From: Cryobacterium sp. Y29
GTDB lineage: Bacteria > Actinomycetota > Actinomycetes > Actinomycetales > Microbacteriaceae
Assembly (NCBI RefSeq): GCF_002929825.1
Contig: NZ_PJJN01000027.1
Span: 1-64,000, forward strand
Direction of reading: 5' to 3'
DNA length: 64,000 nt
In this document: positions 44,856 through 53,921 of the stretch, one piece after another
How the letters are laid out: each line of letters starts with the position of its first letter
Numbering within the stretch: the first letter of the stretch is position 1
Translations under genes and position numbers: made by a program
The notes under the pieces: model-generated
Databases searched by the model: none
What the model saw: the letters and a program-made list of their open reading frames with translations, nothing else
Told to the model about the DNA's origin: nothing

Positions 44856-45731
44856 TCAGCGCGCGAGAGCGGCCAACTCGGCGCGGGTCGAGGCGCCCAC
44901 CTTACGCAGCAGATTGGCTACGTGAAATTTCACGGTGTTCTCGCTGATGGTCAGCGCCTCGGCGATCGCTTTGTTGCGTGCGCCCGACGCCACGAGCTCG
45001 AGCACGCCGCGTTCGCGCGGGCTGAGCCCCCAGGTCGCAGCGGCAGAAACGGATGCCGTGGGCGCGTCGAGTGGAAGTGACACCGCCAGCTCGGACCCCC
45101 AGCCGGCGGTCGCCTCGACGTTCAGGGTGCCGCTGAGCGCGACGACACGAGCGGCGAGCTGGCGCACACTGGGAACCTCCCCCGTGAGGTCGCCCGGTCC
45201 GTCGTCGCGAATGTGAATGAGCAGGTTGCTGCCGTCGCAGTCCCATTGCACACGCACTCGGGCGACCCCGGCCTGTTCGACCAGGGCGAGCACGGCGCCG
45301 CGCACGATGGCGCGGGCTTCGTGGGCGACCTCACCGGGAAGGGCGCGCCCATTCACCGGTGGCTCGATGAACTGCACGTCGAGATCGCCGAAACGTACGA
45401 GCGGGCGTAGATCGTCGCGCAGGCGTTCGAAGGCCTGGGCGACGGGTTCCTCGGTAAGGCTGCGATCCAGGTCACTCACCGCGCGCAGTGCGACCATCGC
45501 CGCGGCGGCTAGCTCGGTGGCTTTCTGGCGGGCGGCCGTGTCGCTCGTGCTTTTCGAGCGCAGCACGGCCAGCAGGGTTTCCAGCGTGGTTGCGTGCGCG
45601 TCGGTTAGGTCGGCGATGAGTTTGGAGCGTTCGGCCGCCGCGGTTCGTGAGGTCTGCGAGGTCTGTGCGGTCTGTGCGGAGGAACCGGCAGGGTGGGTGC
45701 CGGGCTCTCGGGAGGTTGCAAAGATCGTCAT
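44856..45731 (-). CDS. LuxR-type regulator with histidine-kinase-like ATPase domain
   Basis: A 291-residue protein. The C-terminus is a LuxR HTH (GLSPRERGVLELVASG, TISENTVKFHVANLLRKVG). The middle part (about 130-220) looks like the ATPase domain of NarL-type kinases: N-box region EVAHEARAIVRGAVLALVEQ, G1 IRDDGPGDL, G2 GWGSELAVSLPL. Before it lies a helical segment with LTDAHATTLETLLAVL, reminiscent of an H-box. No receiver domain or membrane helix is present. It is divergent from hxlB-hxlA with a palindrome between them and is their most likely regulator, perhaps sensing formaldehyde or a phosphorylated sugar. Confidence 0.75.
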   Translation of the reverse strand: MTIFATSREPGTHPAGSSAQTAQTSQTSRTAAAERSKLIADLTDAHATTLETLLAVLRSKSTSDTAARQKATELAAAAMVALRAVSDLDRSLTEEPVAQAFERLRDDLRPLVRFGDLDVQFIEPPVNGRALPGEVAHEARAIVRGAVLALVEQAGVARVRVQWDCDGSNLLIHIRDDGPGDLTGEVPSVRQLAARVVALSGTLNVEATAGWGSELAVSLPLDAPTASVSAAATWGLSPRERGVLELVASGARNKAIAEALTISENTVKFHVANLLRKVGASTRAELAALAR

Positions 45732-45772
45732 AAATCCAGCCTACCCGGGCCATCCCTGATGCCCGCTCGTAG

Positions 45773-45788
45773 CTATCCGTTTGGATAG
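45773..45788. promoter_or_regulatory. Palindrome in the luxR/hxlB divergent promoter region
   Basis: A perfect inverted repeat (CTATCC, GTTT, GGATAG) halfway in the 113-base gap between the divergent genes. Position and symmetry fit a binding site for the LuxR-type protein. Confidence 0.5.
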
Positions 45789-45844
45789 TTAAACCGTCCT
45801 TTTGGTGGGCAGCGCTCCCGCTCGAAGGAGTGGAGTATTGATCC

Positions 45845-46429
45845 ATGACCGAATCGACAACCACCCCCTCTGCAGCGGATGCTCTTGGCCTCATTTTTGC
45901 CGAGAACAGTCACGTCGTGAACGCGCTGCGGTCTGCATCCGCTTCCTCGCTCGACGAGGCGGCCACCGCGCTCGCTGCGGCTCCCCGCATATTCGTGCTG
46001 GGCGCTGGTCGCTCCGGACTGGCGCTGAAGATGACCGCGATGCGGCTGATGCACCTCGGACTCGACGTGCACGTTGTCGGCGATGTGACCAGCCCGGCGA
46101 TCGCTTCTGGCGACCTGTTGCTGGTCGCCAGTGGCTCCGGGACGACGGGCGCCATTGTGCGAGCCGCCGAGACCGCGCAGAGTGTGGGCGCGAACATTCT
46201 CGCGCTCACCACCGCTCCCGAGTCGCCGCTCGGGCGGCTTGCTGCGGTGATCGTGGTCATTCCGGCCGCGGCCAAGCAGGACCATGCCGGACAGGTGTCG
46301 GCCCAGTATTCGGGCGGTCTGTTTGAGCAGGCCGTGTTGCTCGTTGGCGATTCCCTGTTTCACACGCTCTGGCAAGCGAGCGGGGCCACGGCGGAACAGC
46401 TCTGGCCGCGTCACGCCAACCTCGAATAG
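45845..46429 (+). CDS. hxlB: 6-phospho-3-hexuloisomerase
   Basis: A 194-residue SIS-domain protein of the PHI family: FVLGAGRSGLALKMTAMRLMH near residue 50, VASGSGTTGAIVRAAE near 98, and the C-terminal QYSGGLFEQAVLL. It converts hexulose 6-phosphate, formed from formaldehyde and ribulose 5-phosphate, into fructose 6-phosphate. GGAG lies 9 bases before the ATG. The hexulose-phosphate synthase gene follows after 57 bases. The pair makes a complete ribulose-monophosphate fixation step, used for formaldehyde detoxification in many non-methylotrophs. Confidence 0.88.
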   Translation: MTESTTTPSAADALGLIFAENSHVVNALRSASASSLDEAATALAAAPRIFVLGAGRSGLALKMTAMRLMHLGLDVHVVGDVTSPAIASGDLLLVASGSGTTGAIVRAAETAQSVGANILALTTAPESPLGRLAAVIVVIPAAAKQDHAGQVSAQYSGGLFEQAVLLVGDSLFHTLWQASGATAEQLWPRHANLE

Positions 46430-46486
46430 GGCGCGCACCCTTCCAAAAACTTTCCATCCTTAGTTACTAAAAGAAAGCAGAAACCC

Positions 46487-47110
46487 ATGAAGCTCCAGGT
46501 AGCAATGGACGTATTGACCACCGAAGCGGCTCTCACGCTGGCTGCTCAGGTCGCCCCGTACGTCGACATCATCGAGCTCGGCACCCCGCTGATCAAGGCA
46601 GAGGGCCTGCGCGCCGTCACCGCGATCAAGGCCGCGCACCCCGACAAGATCGTCTTTGCCGACCTCAAGACGATGGATGCCGGCGAGCTTGAAGCCGACA
46701 TCGCGTTCGTCGCCGGCGCCGACCTCGTGACCGTGCTCGGCACGGCTGGTGACAGCACCATCATCGGAGCCGTCGCCGCTGCAACCAAGCACGGCAAGGG
46801 CATCGTCGTCGACCTCATTGGCGTCGCCGACAAGGTCACCCGTGCCCGCGAGGTCACCGCGCTCGGCGCGCAGTTCGTGGAGATGCACGCCGGTCTCGAC
46901 GAGCAGGCCGAGCCCGGCTTCTCGCTCGCAACACTGCTCAACCAGGGCGAGACCGCCAAGGTTCCCTTCTCCCTCGCGGGTGGCGTGAACCTGTCGACCA
47001 TCTCTTCAGTGCAGCGCGCCGGAGCAACGGTTGCCGTTGCCGGCGGAGCAATCTACGGCGCCGAGGACCCGGCCGCTGCCGCTGCCGCCCTGCGCGCCGC
47101 GATCATCTAG
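46487..47110 (+). CDS. hxlA: 3-hexulose-6-phosphate synthase
   Basis: A 207-residue protein of the OMP-decarboxylase fold. The active-site signature is FADLKTMDAGE (Asp, Lys, Asp), with LQVAMDVL at the start, VDIIELGTPLIKAEG and QFVEMHAGLDEQ further on; LAGGVNL and VAVAGGAIYG bind phosphate. It adds formaldehyde to D-ribulose 5-phosphate. It is in one unit with hxlB. The codons are strongly biased to C-ending ones, as in well-expressed genes. A hairpin follows 17 bases after the stop. Confidence 0.9.
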   Translation: MKLQVAMDVLTTEAALTLAAQVAPYVDIIELGTPLIKAEGLRAVTAIKAAHPDKIVFADLKTMDAGELEADIAFVAGADLVTVLGTAGDSTIIGAVAAATKHGKGIVVDLIGVADKVTRAREVTALGAQFVEMHAGLDEQAEPGFSLATLLNQGETAKVPFSLAGGVNLSTISSVQRAGATVAVAGGAIYGAEDPAAAAAALRAAII

Positions 47111-47127
47111 TCCCAGCGTTTAATCTG

Positions 47128-47155
47128 GTGCCGTCCCGCTTCTGCGGGGCGGCAC
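47128..47155 (+). terminator. Terminator of hxlB-hxlA
   Basis: A 12-base stem (GTGCCGTCCCGC with GCGGGGCGGCAC, one T-G pair) with a TTCT loop, 17 bases after the hxlA stop. No T-run follows, as in many actinobacterial terminators. Confidence 0.75.
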
Positions 47156-47191
47156 TGTCGCGTTAAACGGATGCCCACACCCGCCTGCAAA

Positions 47192-47267
47192 CACGGACGG
47201 GGCCCGGGCCCCGTCCGTGGGCCCAGTTTATAAACTGGGCCCGTGGACGGGGCCCGGGCCCCGTCCA
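47192..47267. repeat. Cluster of three perfect palindromes
   Basis: Three uninterrupted palindromes lie end to end: 47192-47219 (28 bases, centre CCCGGG), 47219-47242 (24 bases, GGGCCCAGTTTA and its complement) and 47244-47267 (24 bases, centre CCCGGG). The first and third share a 22-base core, so they can also pair with one another. There is no loop, so these are cruciform-type rather than normal terminators. They lie behind the hxlA terminator and before the oxidoreductase gene. Confidence 0.9.
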
Positions 47268-47425
47268 GAGACGAACCTGCGCACCGGCTTACCTGCGCAA
47301 TGCACTCATGCGCGAAACGGATGCCGGCGCGCCGCCGGTCGGTGGGCGCAGCTAGGCTGGTGGCACCCGAGACAGTCGGCGGCACCGTTGCCGCGAGAGG
47401 ACTCCAGCATGACGAGCCGCCACGC

Positions 47426-48856
47426 ATGAGCAGCACGATTTTCGACCGCGCCCGGCCCGCAGCATCCATCATCGGCGATTCGTTCGTCGGTACCCGGCAG
47501 GGCTCCTTCTGGCTCGATGACCTCGCTCCGCGCGCGAATCATCCGCCTCTCTCGGGCTCCCTCAGCTGCGACCTCGCGGTCGTCGGCGGCGGCTACCTGG
47601 GCCTGTGGAGCGCGGTGCTGGCCAAGCAGCAGAATCCGGCGGCGCGGGTCGTACTACTGGAGGCGCGCACGGTTGGCTGGGCAGCATCCGGCCGCAATGG
47701 TGGTTTCTGCGAGGCGAGTCTCACGCACGGCGAAGAGAACGGGCGCCGCCGTTGGCCGCTGGAGATCGACCGGCTGATCGAACTCGGTCAGAAAAACCTC
47801 GACGACATTGAGCGGGCGGTGGCCGACCTCGAACTCGACTGCCAGTTCGAACGCACCGGAACCATCGACCTGGCCATCGAGGAACACCAGGTTCAGTGGC
47901 TGCACGAGGAGAGCACCGACGAGAATACGGTGTTTCTCGATGCGACGGCCGTGCAGGCCGAGGTAGCCTCGCCAACCTATCTCGCCGGGGTCTGGCATCG
48001 TCGCAGCAGTGCCCTCGTGCATCCGGGCAAGCTGGCCGCCGAACTGGCGCGGGTGGCCACCAACCTCGGGGTCGAGATTTTCGAGCATTCGCTCGTACAG
48101 GCTCTCGACACGGCCGGGCGCAGCGCGGCGCAGGGCACCCGGGTCGTGACGGCCGGCGGCGCCGTGACCGCCCACAAGACGGTCCTCGCCACAAACGTGT
48201 TTCCCTCTCTGCTCCGGCGCAACAAGCTCGCCACAGTGCCGGTCTATGACTATGTGCTCATGACCGAGCCGCTTGATGCCGGCCAGCTCGCGTCGATCGG
48301 CTGGCAGCACCGGCAGGGACTCGCCGACCTGGCCAACCACTTTCACTATTACCGGTTGAGTGCCGACAACCGCATTCTGTTCGGCGGCTACGACGCCGTC
48401 TATCACTACGGCCGCCGGGTGCGCAGTGCCTACGAGAACCGACCCGAAAGCTTCGAAAAGCTCGCGAGTCATTTCTTCACGACCTTTCCGCAGCTGGCCG
48501 GGGTGCGGTTCAGTCACAAATGGGCTGGCGCCATCGACACCTCAACCCGGTTTTGCGCTTTTTTCGGGCAGGCTCGCGGCGGGCGCATCAGCTACGCCGC
48601 CGGATTCACCGGTCTGGGCGTCGGCGCGACGCACTTCGCCGCCCGGGTAGTACTCGACCAGCTGGCTGGCCGCACCACGGAACGCACTGAACTGGCCATG
48701 GTGCGGGGGCGTCCACTTTCGTTTCCGCCGGAGCCGATCGCATCCGCTGGAATTCAGGCCACCCGGTGGGCGCTCAACCGCGCCGACCACGACCGCGGCA
48801 AGCGCAACGCCCTGCTCAAGACCCTCGACGCGTTGGGCCTCGGCTTCGACTCCTAG
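47426..48856 (+). CDS. FAD-dependent oxidoreductase (DAO family)
   Basis: A protein of about 476 residues with the FAD-binding Rossmann motif DLAVVGGGYLGLWSAVLAK and the flavin segment VGWAASGRNGGFCEAS, where a Cys sits at the place used for covalent flavin in some relatives. The C-terminus has WAGAIDTSTRFCAFFG and AAGFTGLGVGATHFAAR. It resembles gamma-glutamylputrescine oxidase and other amine oxidases of the DAO family. The substrate is unknown, probably an amine or amino acid. The start at 47426 fits the family; upstream frame to 47243 runs through the palindromes and is not coding. Confidence 0.8.
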   Translation: MSSTIFDRARPAASIIGDSFVGTRQGSFWLDDLAPRANHPPLSGSLSCDLAVVGGGYLGLWSAVLAKQQNPAARVVLLEARTVGWAASGRNGGFCEASLTHGEENGRRRWPLEIDRLIELGQKNLDDIERAVADLELDCQFERTGTIDLAIEEHQVQWLHEESTDENTVFLDATAVQAEVASPTYLAGVWHRRSSALVHPGKLAAELARVATNLGVEIFEHSLVQALDTAGRSAAQGTRVVTAGGAVTAHKTVLATNVFPSLLRRNKLATVPVYDYVLMTEPLDAGQLASIGWQHRQGLADLANHFHYYRLSADNRILFGGYDAVYHYGRRVRSAYENRPESFEKLASHFFTTFPQLAGVRFSHKWAGAIDTSTRFCAFFGQARGGRISYAAGFTGLGVGATHFAARVVLDQLAGRTTERTELAMVRGRPLSFPPEPIASAGIQATRWALNRADHDRGKRNALLKTLDALGLGFDS

Positions 48857-48865
48857 GCGCCAGGC

Positions 48866-49534
48866 TCAGCCGAGCAGTAACCGACCCAGCTGGTCGGACG
48901 AGTACACCACGGCTGTCGCGGCTGCGGCTTCGGCGGGAGAGCCGTAGCCCCACTCCACGAGAATGGCGGGAATGCCGTTGGCCTGGGCGCCGATGGCGTC
49001 GTAGCTGCGGTCGCCGACCATGACGGCGCCGCTGGTGTCGACGCCGGTCGCAGCGAGACGGGCCAGGGCCTCGGCGACGATGTCGGACTTGTGGCTGCGG
49101 GTCTCGTCAGCGGAGGCACCGACCGTCGCCGTGAAGTACTTCGCAAGATCGAAGTGCGTGAGAATGGCGATCGCGCTCAGCTCGGGCTTGCTGGTGGCCA
49201 GGGCGAGGGGGATGCCCGCCGCATGGATACGCTCGAGCAGGCCGGCGACGCCGGGAAAGACAGCTGTATCCAGTGCGGCGGCACCGTGGTACTCGGCGCG
49301 GTAGACCGCGATGGCCTCGTGGGCTTCGTCGGGGGTCATGCCCGCGTATTCTTGAAAGGCATCGAGCATGGGCGGGCCCACGTAGGCGAGCAGTTCGGCA
49401 GCCGAGGGAACGGGGCGGCCGAGCAACGTAAAGGTGCGGGCCAGAGAGCTGGTGATTGCCGGGGCGGAATCGGTGATGGTTCCGTCGAGGTCGAAGAGGA
49501 TGGCGCTCCAGGTGCGCGTTAAGGTGGGATTCAC
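48866..49534 (-). CDS. HAD-family phosphatase (phosphoglycolate phosphatase-like)
   Basis: A 222-residue HAD hydrolase. Motif I is FDLDGTITDS (Asp15 nucleophile, Asp17), motif II LALATSKPE, motif III Lys in SHKSD, motif IV MVGDRSYDAIGA. The helical cap between motif I and II is of the Gph/PGMB type. It removes phosphate from a small substrate such as phosphoglycolate or a nucleotide. GTG start. It converges with the oxidoreductase gene, leaving only nine bases. Confidence 0.83.
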   Translation of the reverse strand: MNPTLTRTWSAILFDLDGTITDSAPAITSSLARTFTLLGRPVPSAAELLAYVGPPMLDAFQEYAGMTPDEAHEAIAVYRAEYHGAAALDTAVFPGVAGLLERIHAAGIPLALATSKPELSAIAILTHFDLAKYFTATVGASADETRSHKSDIVAEALARLAATGVDTSGAVMVGDRSYDAIGAQANGIPAILVEWGYGSPAEAAAATAVVYSSDQLGRLLLG

Positions 49535-49633
49535 TTAAAAGAGCCTAGGCGATCACCACGTAGTTCCCCCATTTGCCCATTTTTTCTCAGCTTTTGCCCG
49601 GTTAGTGTGTGCCCGCTTGGGCTGCGCGGCGGG

Positions 49634-50329
49634 TTAGAAGAGCTTCGAGGCCGTGTCGTCGAGTCCGCGCATGGCGTCGTAGTCGAGCAGCAGGCAGCGA
49701 ATACCGCGATCTTCGGCCAGCCTGCGGGCCTGCGGCTTGATCGTTTGCGCGGCAAAAACCCCGCTGACCGGCGCCAAATGCGGGTCACGGTTCATCAATT
49801 CGAGGTAGCGGGTGAGCTGTTCGACGCCGTCGATGTCACCGTTGCGCTTGAGTTCGACCGCGACCGATCGGCCGCTCGCGTCCTGCGCGAGAATATCGAC
49901 CGGCCCGATCGCCGTCATGTATTCGCGGCGCACACAGGTGAAGCCCTCACCGAGCAGATGGATATGCTCGGCCAGCAACTTCTGCAGGTGCGATTCGGCG
50001 CCGTCCTTGATCAGCCCGGGGTCGATGCCGAGCTCGTGCGCGGAGTCATGCTGAACGTCATAGACGCTGACCACGAGTTGGTCGGCGGTCTTGGCGTGGG
50101 TGACCGTCCAGAGGGCGGTGATGCCGGCATCCGCTTGATCACTGTCGGGTTCGGAGATGGTGACCGAACAGGGCGGGCTCATCCAGTTGAGCGGCTTGTA
50201 GGAGCCACCGTCGGAGTGCACGAGCACACTCCCGTCGGACTTGATCATCAGCAGGCGGGTGGCCAGCGGCAGATGCGCACTGAGACGCCCGGCATAGTCA
50301 ACGGAGCATTTCGCAATTACAAGGCGCAC
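49634..50329 (-). CDS. nucS: Mismatch-specific endonuclease NucS/EndoMS
   Basis: A 231-residue protein that matches NucS over its full length: start [21 protein letters not shown], middle [18 protein letters not shown], catalytic [22 protein letters not shown] (Asp and ExK of the RecB-like nuclease), end [15 protein letters not shown] and a C-terminal Leu-Phe that can bind the sliding clamp. In actinobacteria lacking MutS/MutL it makes double-strand cuts at mismatches and lowers mutation rate. GTG start. Confidence 0.93.
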   Translation of the reverse strand: MRLVIAKCSVDYAGRLSAHLPLATRLLMIKSDGSVLVHSDGGSYKPLNWMSPPCSVTISEPDSDQADAGITALWTVTHAKTADQLVVSVYDVQHDSAHELGIDPGLIKDGAESHLQKLLAEHIHLLGEGFTCVRREYMTAIGPVDILAQDASGRSVAVELKRNGDIDGVEQLTRYLELMNRDPHLAPVSGVFAAQTIKPQARRLAEDRGIRCLLLDYDAMRGLDDTASKLF

Positions 50330-50438
50330 TGGTCGAGTTTACGGCCTCAGGTCGTTCGTGACAGTCAGGATCTCGCCATCGGTCCAGCTTGGTGACCCGC
50401 ACGCGCGGCCGCCAACTGGTTTATTTGGAGACGTTCGG

Positions 50439-51692
50439 TCAAACCGGGGTGGATGCCGCCGGCCGCGCAGCCGGGGCCGCCAGCCCGGCCAGCACCATCA
50501 GCGCCAAGATCAGGTACAGGGCATTGAGGATGCCCCAGGCCTCGCCGAGCAGGCCGAGCACGGGAGGCCCGACCAGAAAGGCGAAGTAGCCGATGATGGC
50601 AACGGCACTCACCCGGGCCGCGGCGTTCTTGGTGTCGTCGGCGGCCGCGGACATGCCCACCGGAAAACCGAGCGACGCGCCGATGCCCCAGAGGATCGTG
50701 CCCGCGATCACGAGCGGAGTGTTCGGCGCGAGGATGAACAGCGCGAGCCCCGCGATGCCGATTCCCGCGCAGGCGCGTAGTACCAGAACCCGGCCAAAGC
50801 GATCAAGCACGGGCCCGCCGATGACGCGGCCCACGGTCATTGCAGCCACGAACACGCCGAAGACGATTGCACCGTCGGTGTTGCTGAGGCCGTGACCATC
50901 GACCGAGGCGAGGGCGAGCCAGTCGTTGGCCGAGCCCTCGGCAAAGGTCATGCCGAGCACGATGACGCCGATCAGAAGCAGTTTACGGTCACGCCAAACG
51001 GCGAGACTATCTCGCAGGCGGTTGCGCCAGGCTGGTGTGGGGGCATCCGCTTCAGTGTTGGTGACGGGCGCCGGAAGAAAGCGCACGGCCACGACGATCG
51101 TGCTCAGAACGAGCACCGCCACGATCATCAGGTGCCAGAACACCGACACCTGCCCAGCGGATGCGGCGGCGCCACCGAGTGCGCCGACCACCGTGCCGAG
51201 GCTGAAGCAGGCGTGCATGAGCGGCATGAGCGTGCGACCGATGGCGCGTTCAGCTGCGGCGCCCTCGACGTTCATCATGACGTCGACGGATCCCATGCCG
51301 ATTCCGAAAACGGCGAGGGCGGCGAACACGAACGGTGCCGAGGGCACGACGCTGACACCGACGCCCATGAGCACGAGCCCGGAGGCCGACAACGAGACGC
51401 TGAGCAGCATGGCCCGGCGGGCGCCGAGGCGATTGAGCAGGCCCGCGGCGATCAACAGGCCGATGACCGAGCCGGCGGAGAGTCCAAAGATGAGCAGGCC
51501 GACCTGAGCAGTGTCGAGCCCGAGACCGTCGCGCACGGCGGGAACCCGCGACATCCAGCTCGCGAGGCCGAGGCCCGACACAAAGAACGCCGCGAATACG
51601 GCATTGCGCCAGCCGAGCAGGGCGGGGCGCGCACTGCCGACGGCGTCAAGAGCGACGCTGGAGTCAGCGGGGTTAGCCACAATTGGCCTCAC
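50439..51692 (-). CDS. MFS transporter, YbjJ-like
   Basis: A 417-residue carrier with 12 helices. The opening FFVSGLGLASWMSRVPAVRD and the inner GIGMGSVDVMMNVEG and GMTFAEGSANDWLAL are typical of the YbjJ/FucP-like group of unassigned MFS proteins. The substrate is unknown. GTG start preceded by AGGA. It stands between nucS and an SDR gene, all on the minus strand, with gaps of about 110 and 83 bases. Confidence 0.8.
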   Translation of the reverse strand: MRPIVANPADSSVALDAVGSARPALLGWRNAVFAAFFVSGLGLASWMSRVPAVRDGLGLDTAQVGLLIFGLSAGSVIGLLIAAGLLNRLGARRAMLLSVSLSASGLVLMGVGVSVVPSAPFVFAALAVFGIGMGSVDVMMNVEGAAAERAIGRTLMPLMHACFSLGTVVGALGGAAASAGQVSVFWHLMIVAVLVLSTIVVAVRFLPAPVTNTEADAPTPAWRNRLRDSLAVWRDRKLLLIGVIVLGMTFAEGSANDWLALASVDGHGLSNTDGAIVFGVFVAAMTVGRVIGGPVLDRFGRVLVLRACAGIGIAGLALFILAPNTPLVIAGTILWGIGASLGFPVGMSAAADDTKNAAARVSAVAIIGYFAFLVGPPVLGLLGEAWGILNALYLILALMVLAGLAAPAARPAASTPV

Positions 51693-51775
51693 GGTTCCTG
51701 AACGGGGGCGGACGGCCTCGACTCGAGACGGGCGGACAGGTCAAAGGTACAACGAGTGCGACCCGAACGATTTGC

Positions 51776-52594
51776 CTAGATGCTGCGGTGGTCTCGGACC
51801 GCGGATTCCAAATCTGCGAGCCCGGGGGCCATCGCGGCATCGACGGCCAGGGGGTCGGAGATGTTGAGCTCCTGCATGCCGCGCCGGTCTTCGGGGGCCG
51901 TGTTGATTTCGTGGTCGCCAGCCTCTAGCCCGGCCAGCACATCGGCAATGACGTCGTCGAGGGATCGACGCTCCCAGCCCAAGTCGGCGCCGGCGTTCTG
52001 AGATGACATCATGTCGGTATCCGTCGCGCCCGGGTAGACAGTCGTCACGTGCACTCCCAATCCGGTCAATTCGCGCCGCAGGGATTCTCCGAAACGAGCG
52101 AGGCCAGCCTTAGTCGCGGCGTAGACCGAATAAAATGGCATGCCGACGAGGGCGATTCCGCTGGATATGTTCAAGACAATGCTGTCTCGGTCGGCGCCGG
52201 CACGAAGACGCGGCAGCAGGGCCCGGGTCAGGAGCACGGGGGCAACGAGGTTGAGTTCGATCATGGATCGAATGTCGGCCTCGCTGGTCAATTCGAGCCG
52301 CCCGGCGCGCACGTTGCCGGCATTGTTCACGAGCAGGTCCACGGTGGCCCACGACTCTACGGCCTCAGCAACGCGGTCAACACTATTGAGCAGGGTGAGA
52401 TCCTGCGTAAGAACTTCGGCCGTGCCGCCGGCGGCTTCGACCAGCCGAGCTGTCGCGACGAGCGTTGACTCTTTCCGGCCGACCAGGAGCAGGTGGGCGC
52501 CTCTCGATCCGAATTCGACAGCCAGGGCACGCCCTATTCCCTGCCCTGCGCCGGTGATAATGCCGTATCGGTTAGTTAGATCCACAATGGTCAT
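51776..52594 (-). CDS. Short-chain dehydrogenase/reductase
   Basis: A 272-residue classical SDR: cofactor motif TGAGQGIGRAL, NNAG near residue 90, catalytic Ser in NISSG, YAATK with Tyr and Lys. VGRK after strand 2 suggests NADP(H). The C-terminus of about 60 residues (residues 210-272) is longer than usual. The start is unclear: ATG at 52594 touches GAAGGA, while GTG at 52585 is better spaced from it. The substrate is unknown. Confidence 0.83.
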   Translation of the reverse strand: MTIVDLTNRYGIITGAGQGIGRALAVEFGSRGAHLLLVGRKESTLVATARLVEAAGGTAEVLTQDLTLLNSVDRVAEAVESWATVDLLVNNAGNVRAGRLELTSEADIRSMIELNLVAPVLLTRALLPRLRAGADRDSIVLNISSGIALVGMPFYSVYAATKAGLARFGESLRRELTGLGVHVTTVYPGATDTDMMSSQNAGADLGWERRSLDDVIADVLAGLEAGDHEINTAPEDRRGMQELNISDPLAVDAAMAPGLADLESAVRDHRSI

Positions 52595-52769
52595 TCCTTC
52601 GAATTAGGCGAGACGGGCAGCGAGCACTCGACTCGCAGTGATCATTGGGGCCAACGGCCTGCTGACGCGGGCTATTCCCCGCGTGCTGCGCCATGCATCG
52701 GGCGTCGTGGCCAGCTAGGCCTCGGTTTGCCCTTGTCGAATGGACACACGATTCGCCCCGTCGACAAAG

Positions 52770-52788
52770 TTAGCGTAGCCTTACCTTA
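52770..52788. promoter_or_regulatory. Iron box (DtxR/IdeR type)
   Basis: The 19 bases TTAGCGTAGCCTTACCTTA match the known DtxR/IdeR consensus at about 14 positions, including the TTAG and CC-T ends. It lies 30 bases before the binding-protein gene of an iron-type importer. Under enough iron the regulator would repress the operon. Confidence 0.7.
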
Positions 52789-52817
52789 GCAATCGTTCGC
52801 CACGTCTCTGGAGTCCC

Positions 52818-53849
52818 ATGCGCATTCCCTTCTCTGTCGCCGCACTCGTTGCCGGCGCCACCGTTTTCGCCCTCGCCGGGTGCACGCAGGCCGCCGAGCC
52901 GGCAGCAAGCTCCGCAGACGGCGCCTTCACCCTCTACTCGGGGCGTGACGAAGCGCTCATCCAGCCGCTCATCGACCAGTTCGAGGAGCAAAGCGGCATC
53001 AGCGTCGAGGTGCGCTACGGCAACACCGCCGAGCTCGGCGCCCTGCTGCTCGAAGAGGGCGAGGCCACTCCAGCCCAGGTGTTTCTCGCGCAAGACGCCG
53101 GAGCGCTCGGAGCGCTGAGCAACGCCGACCTGTTCGCGACGTTGCCCGCAACAACCACCGACAAGGTCCCAGACGGATTCACCTCGACCGACGACACCTG
53201 GGTTGGCGTCACCGGCCGTGCTCGCGTGATCACCTATGACAGCGAAGTGATGAGTGCGGCCGAGGTGCCTTCAAGCGTTGATGCATTCGCCGACCCCGCG
53301 TGGTCTGGAAAGTTCGGCATCGCGCCGGCCAACGCGAGCTTTCAAGCCTTCGTCACCGCCTATCGGGTGCTGAACGGCGAAGAGGCCGCAGACAAGTGGG
53401 TCGCCGCCGTCGCCGCCAACGACCCGGTCATCTTCGACAACAACCGCGCGATCCTCGCCGCCGTCAACGACGGGGTCATCGAGGCCGGACTCATCAACCA
53501 CTATTACTGGTTTGCTCAGGCCGCCGAAACCGGCGAGGCCAACATGCGCGCGCAGCTCTCCTATCCCGAGGCTGGCGATGCCGGATCGATCGTGAACGTC
53601 ACGGGGGCCGGACTGCTCGCAGGTGCCACAGCGGATGCCGACGCGCTCGAGTTCATCGACTATCTCGTCGGCACCGATGCCCAGCAGTATTTCGTCGATG
53701 AGACCTACGAGTACCCGCTCATCGCCGGCATCGACGCCCCGGCCGGACTGCCCGCGCTCGACTCACTCGTCAACCCCGACCTCGACCTGGCCGACCTGGA
53801 CACCCTCGCCGATACCCAGGCCCTGCTCGGCAAGCACGGCCTGATCTAA
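52818..53849 (+). CDS. fbpA: Iron(III) ABC importer, substrate-binding lipoprotein
   Basis: A 343-residue binding protein with a lipoprotein signal (VFALAGCT, Cys near residue 22). The mature part matches FbpA/FutA: FTLYSGRDEALIQPLIDQFE, VFLAQDAGALGALSNADL, and Tyr residues in INHYYWFAQ that may hold iron. GGAG precedes the ATG, and an iron box lies just upstream, supporting iron as substrate. Permease and ATPase genes follow in the same direction. Confidence 0.87.
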   Translation: MRIPFSVAALVAGATVFALAGCTQAAEPAASSADGAFTLYSGRDEALIQPLIDQFEEQSGISVEVRYGNTAELGALLLEEGEATPAQVFLAQDAGALGALSNADLFATLPATTTDKVPDGFTSTDDTWVGVTGRARVITYDSEVMSAAEVPSSVDAFADPAWSGKFGIAPANASFQAFVTAYRVLNGEEAADKWVAAVAANDPVIFDNNRAILAAVNDGVIEAGLINHYYWFAQAAETGEANMRAQLSYPEAGDAGSIVNVTGAGLLAGATADADALEFIDYLVGTDAQQYFVDETYEYPLIAGIDAPAGLPALDSLVNPDLDLADLDTLADTQALLGKHGLI

Positions 53850-53921
53850 CATTGCAGTAGTGAAGGCGCGGTTGTGGGCTCGGGTCGGTGGCCGTGCCCT
53901 ACCCTGCGCCGGGAGTCTCTC

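Noticed and set aside
50892-51701. 269-codon frame antisense to the YbjJ-like carrier
   Set aside because: His/Asp/Glu-rich shadow of a membrane protein gene.
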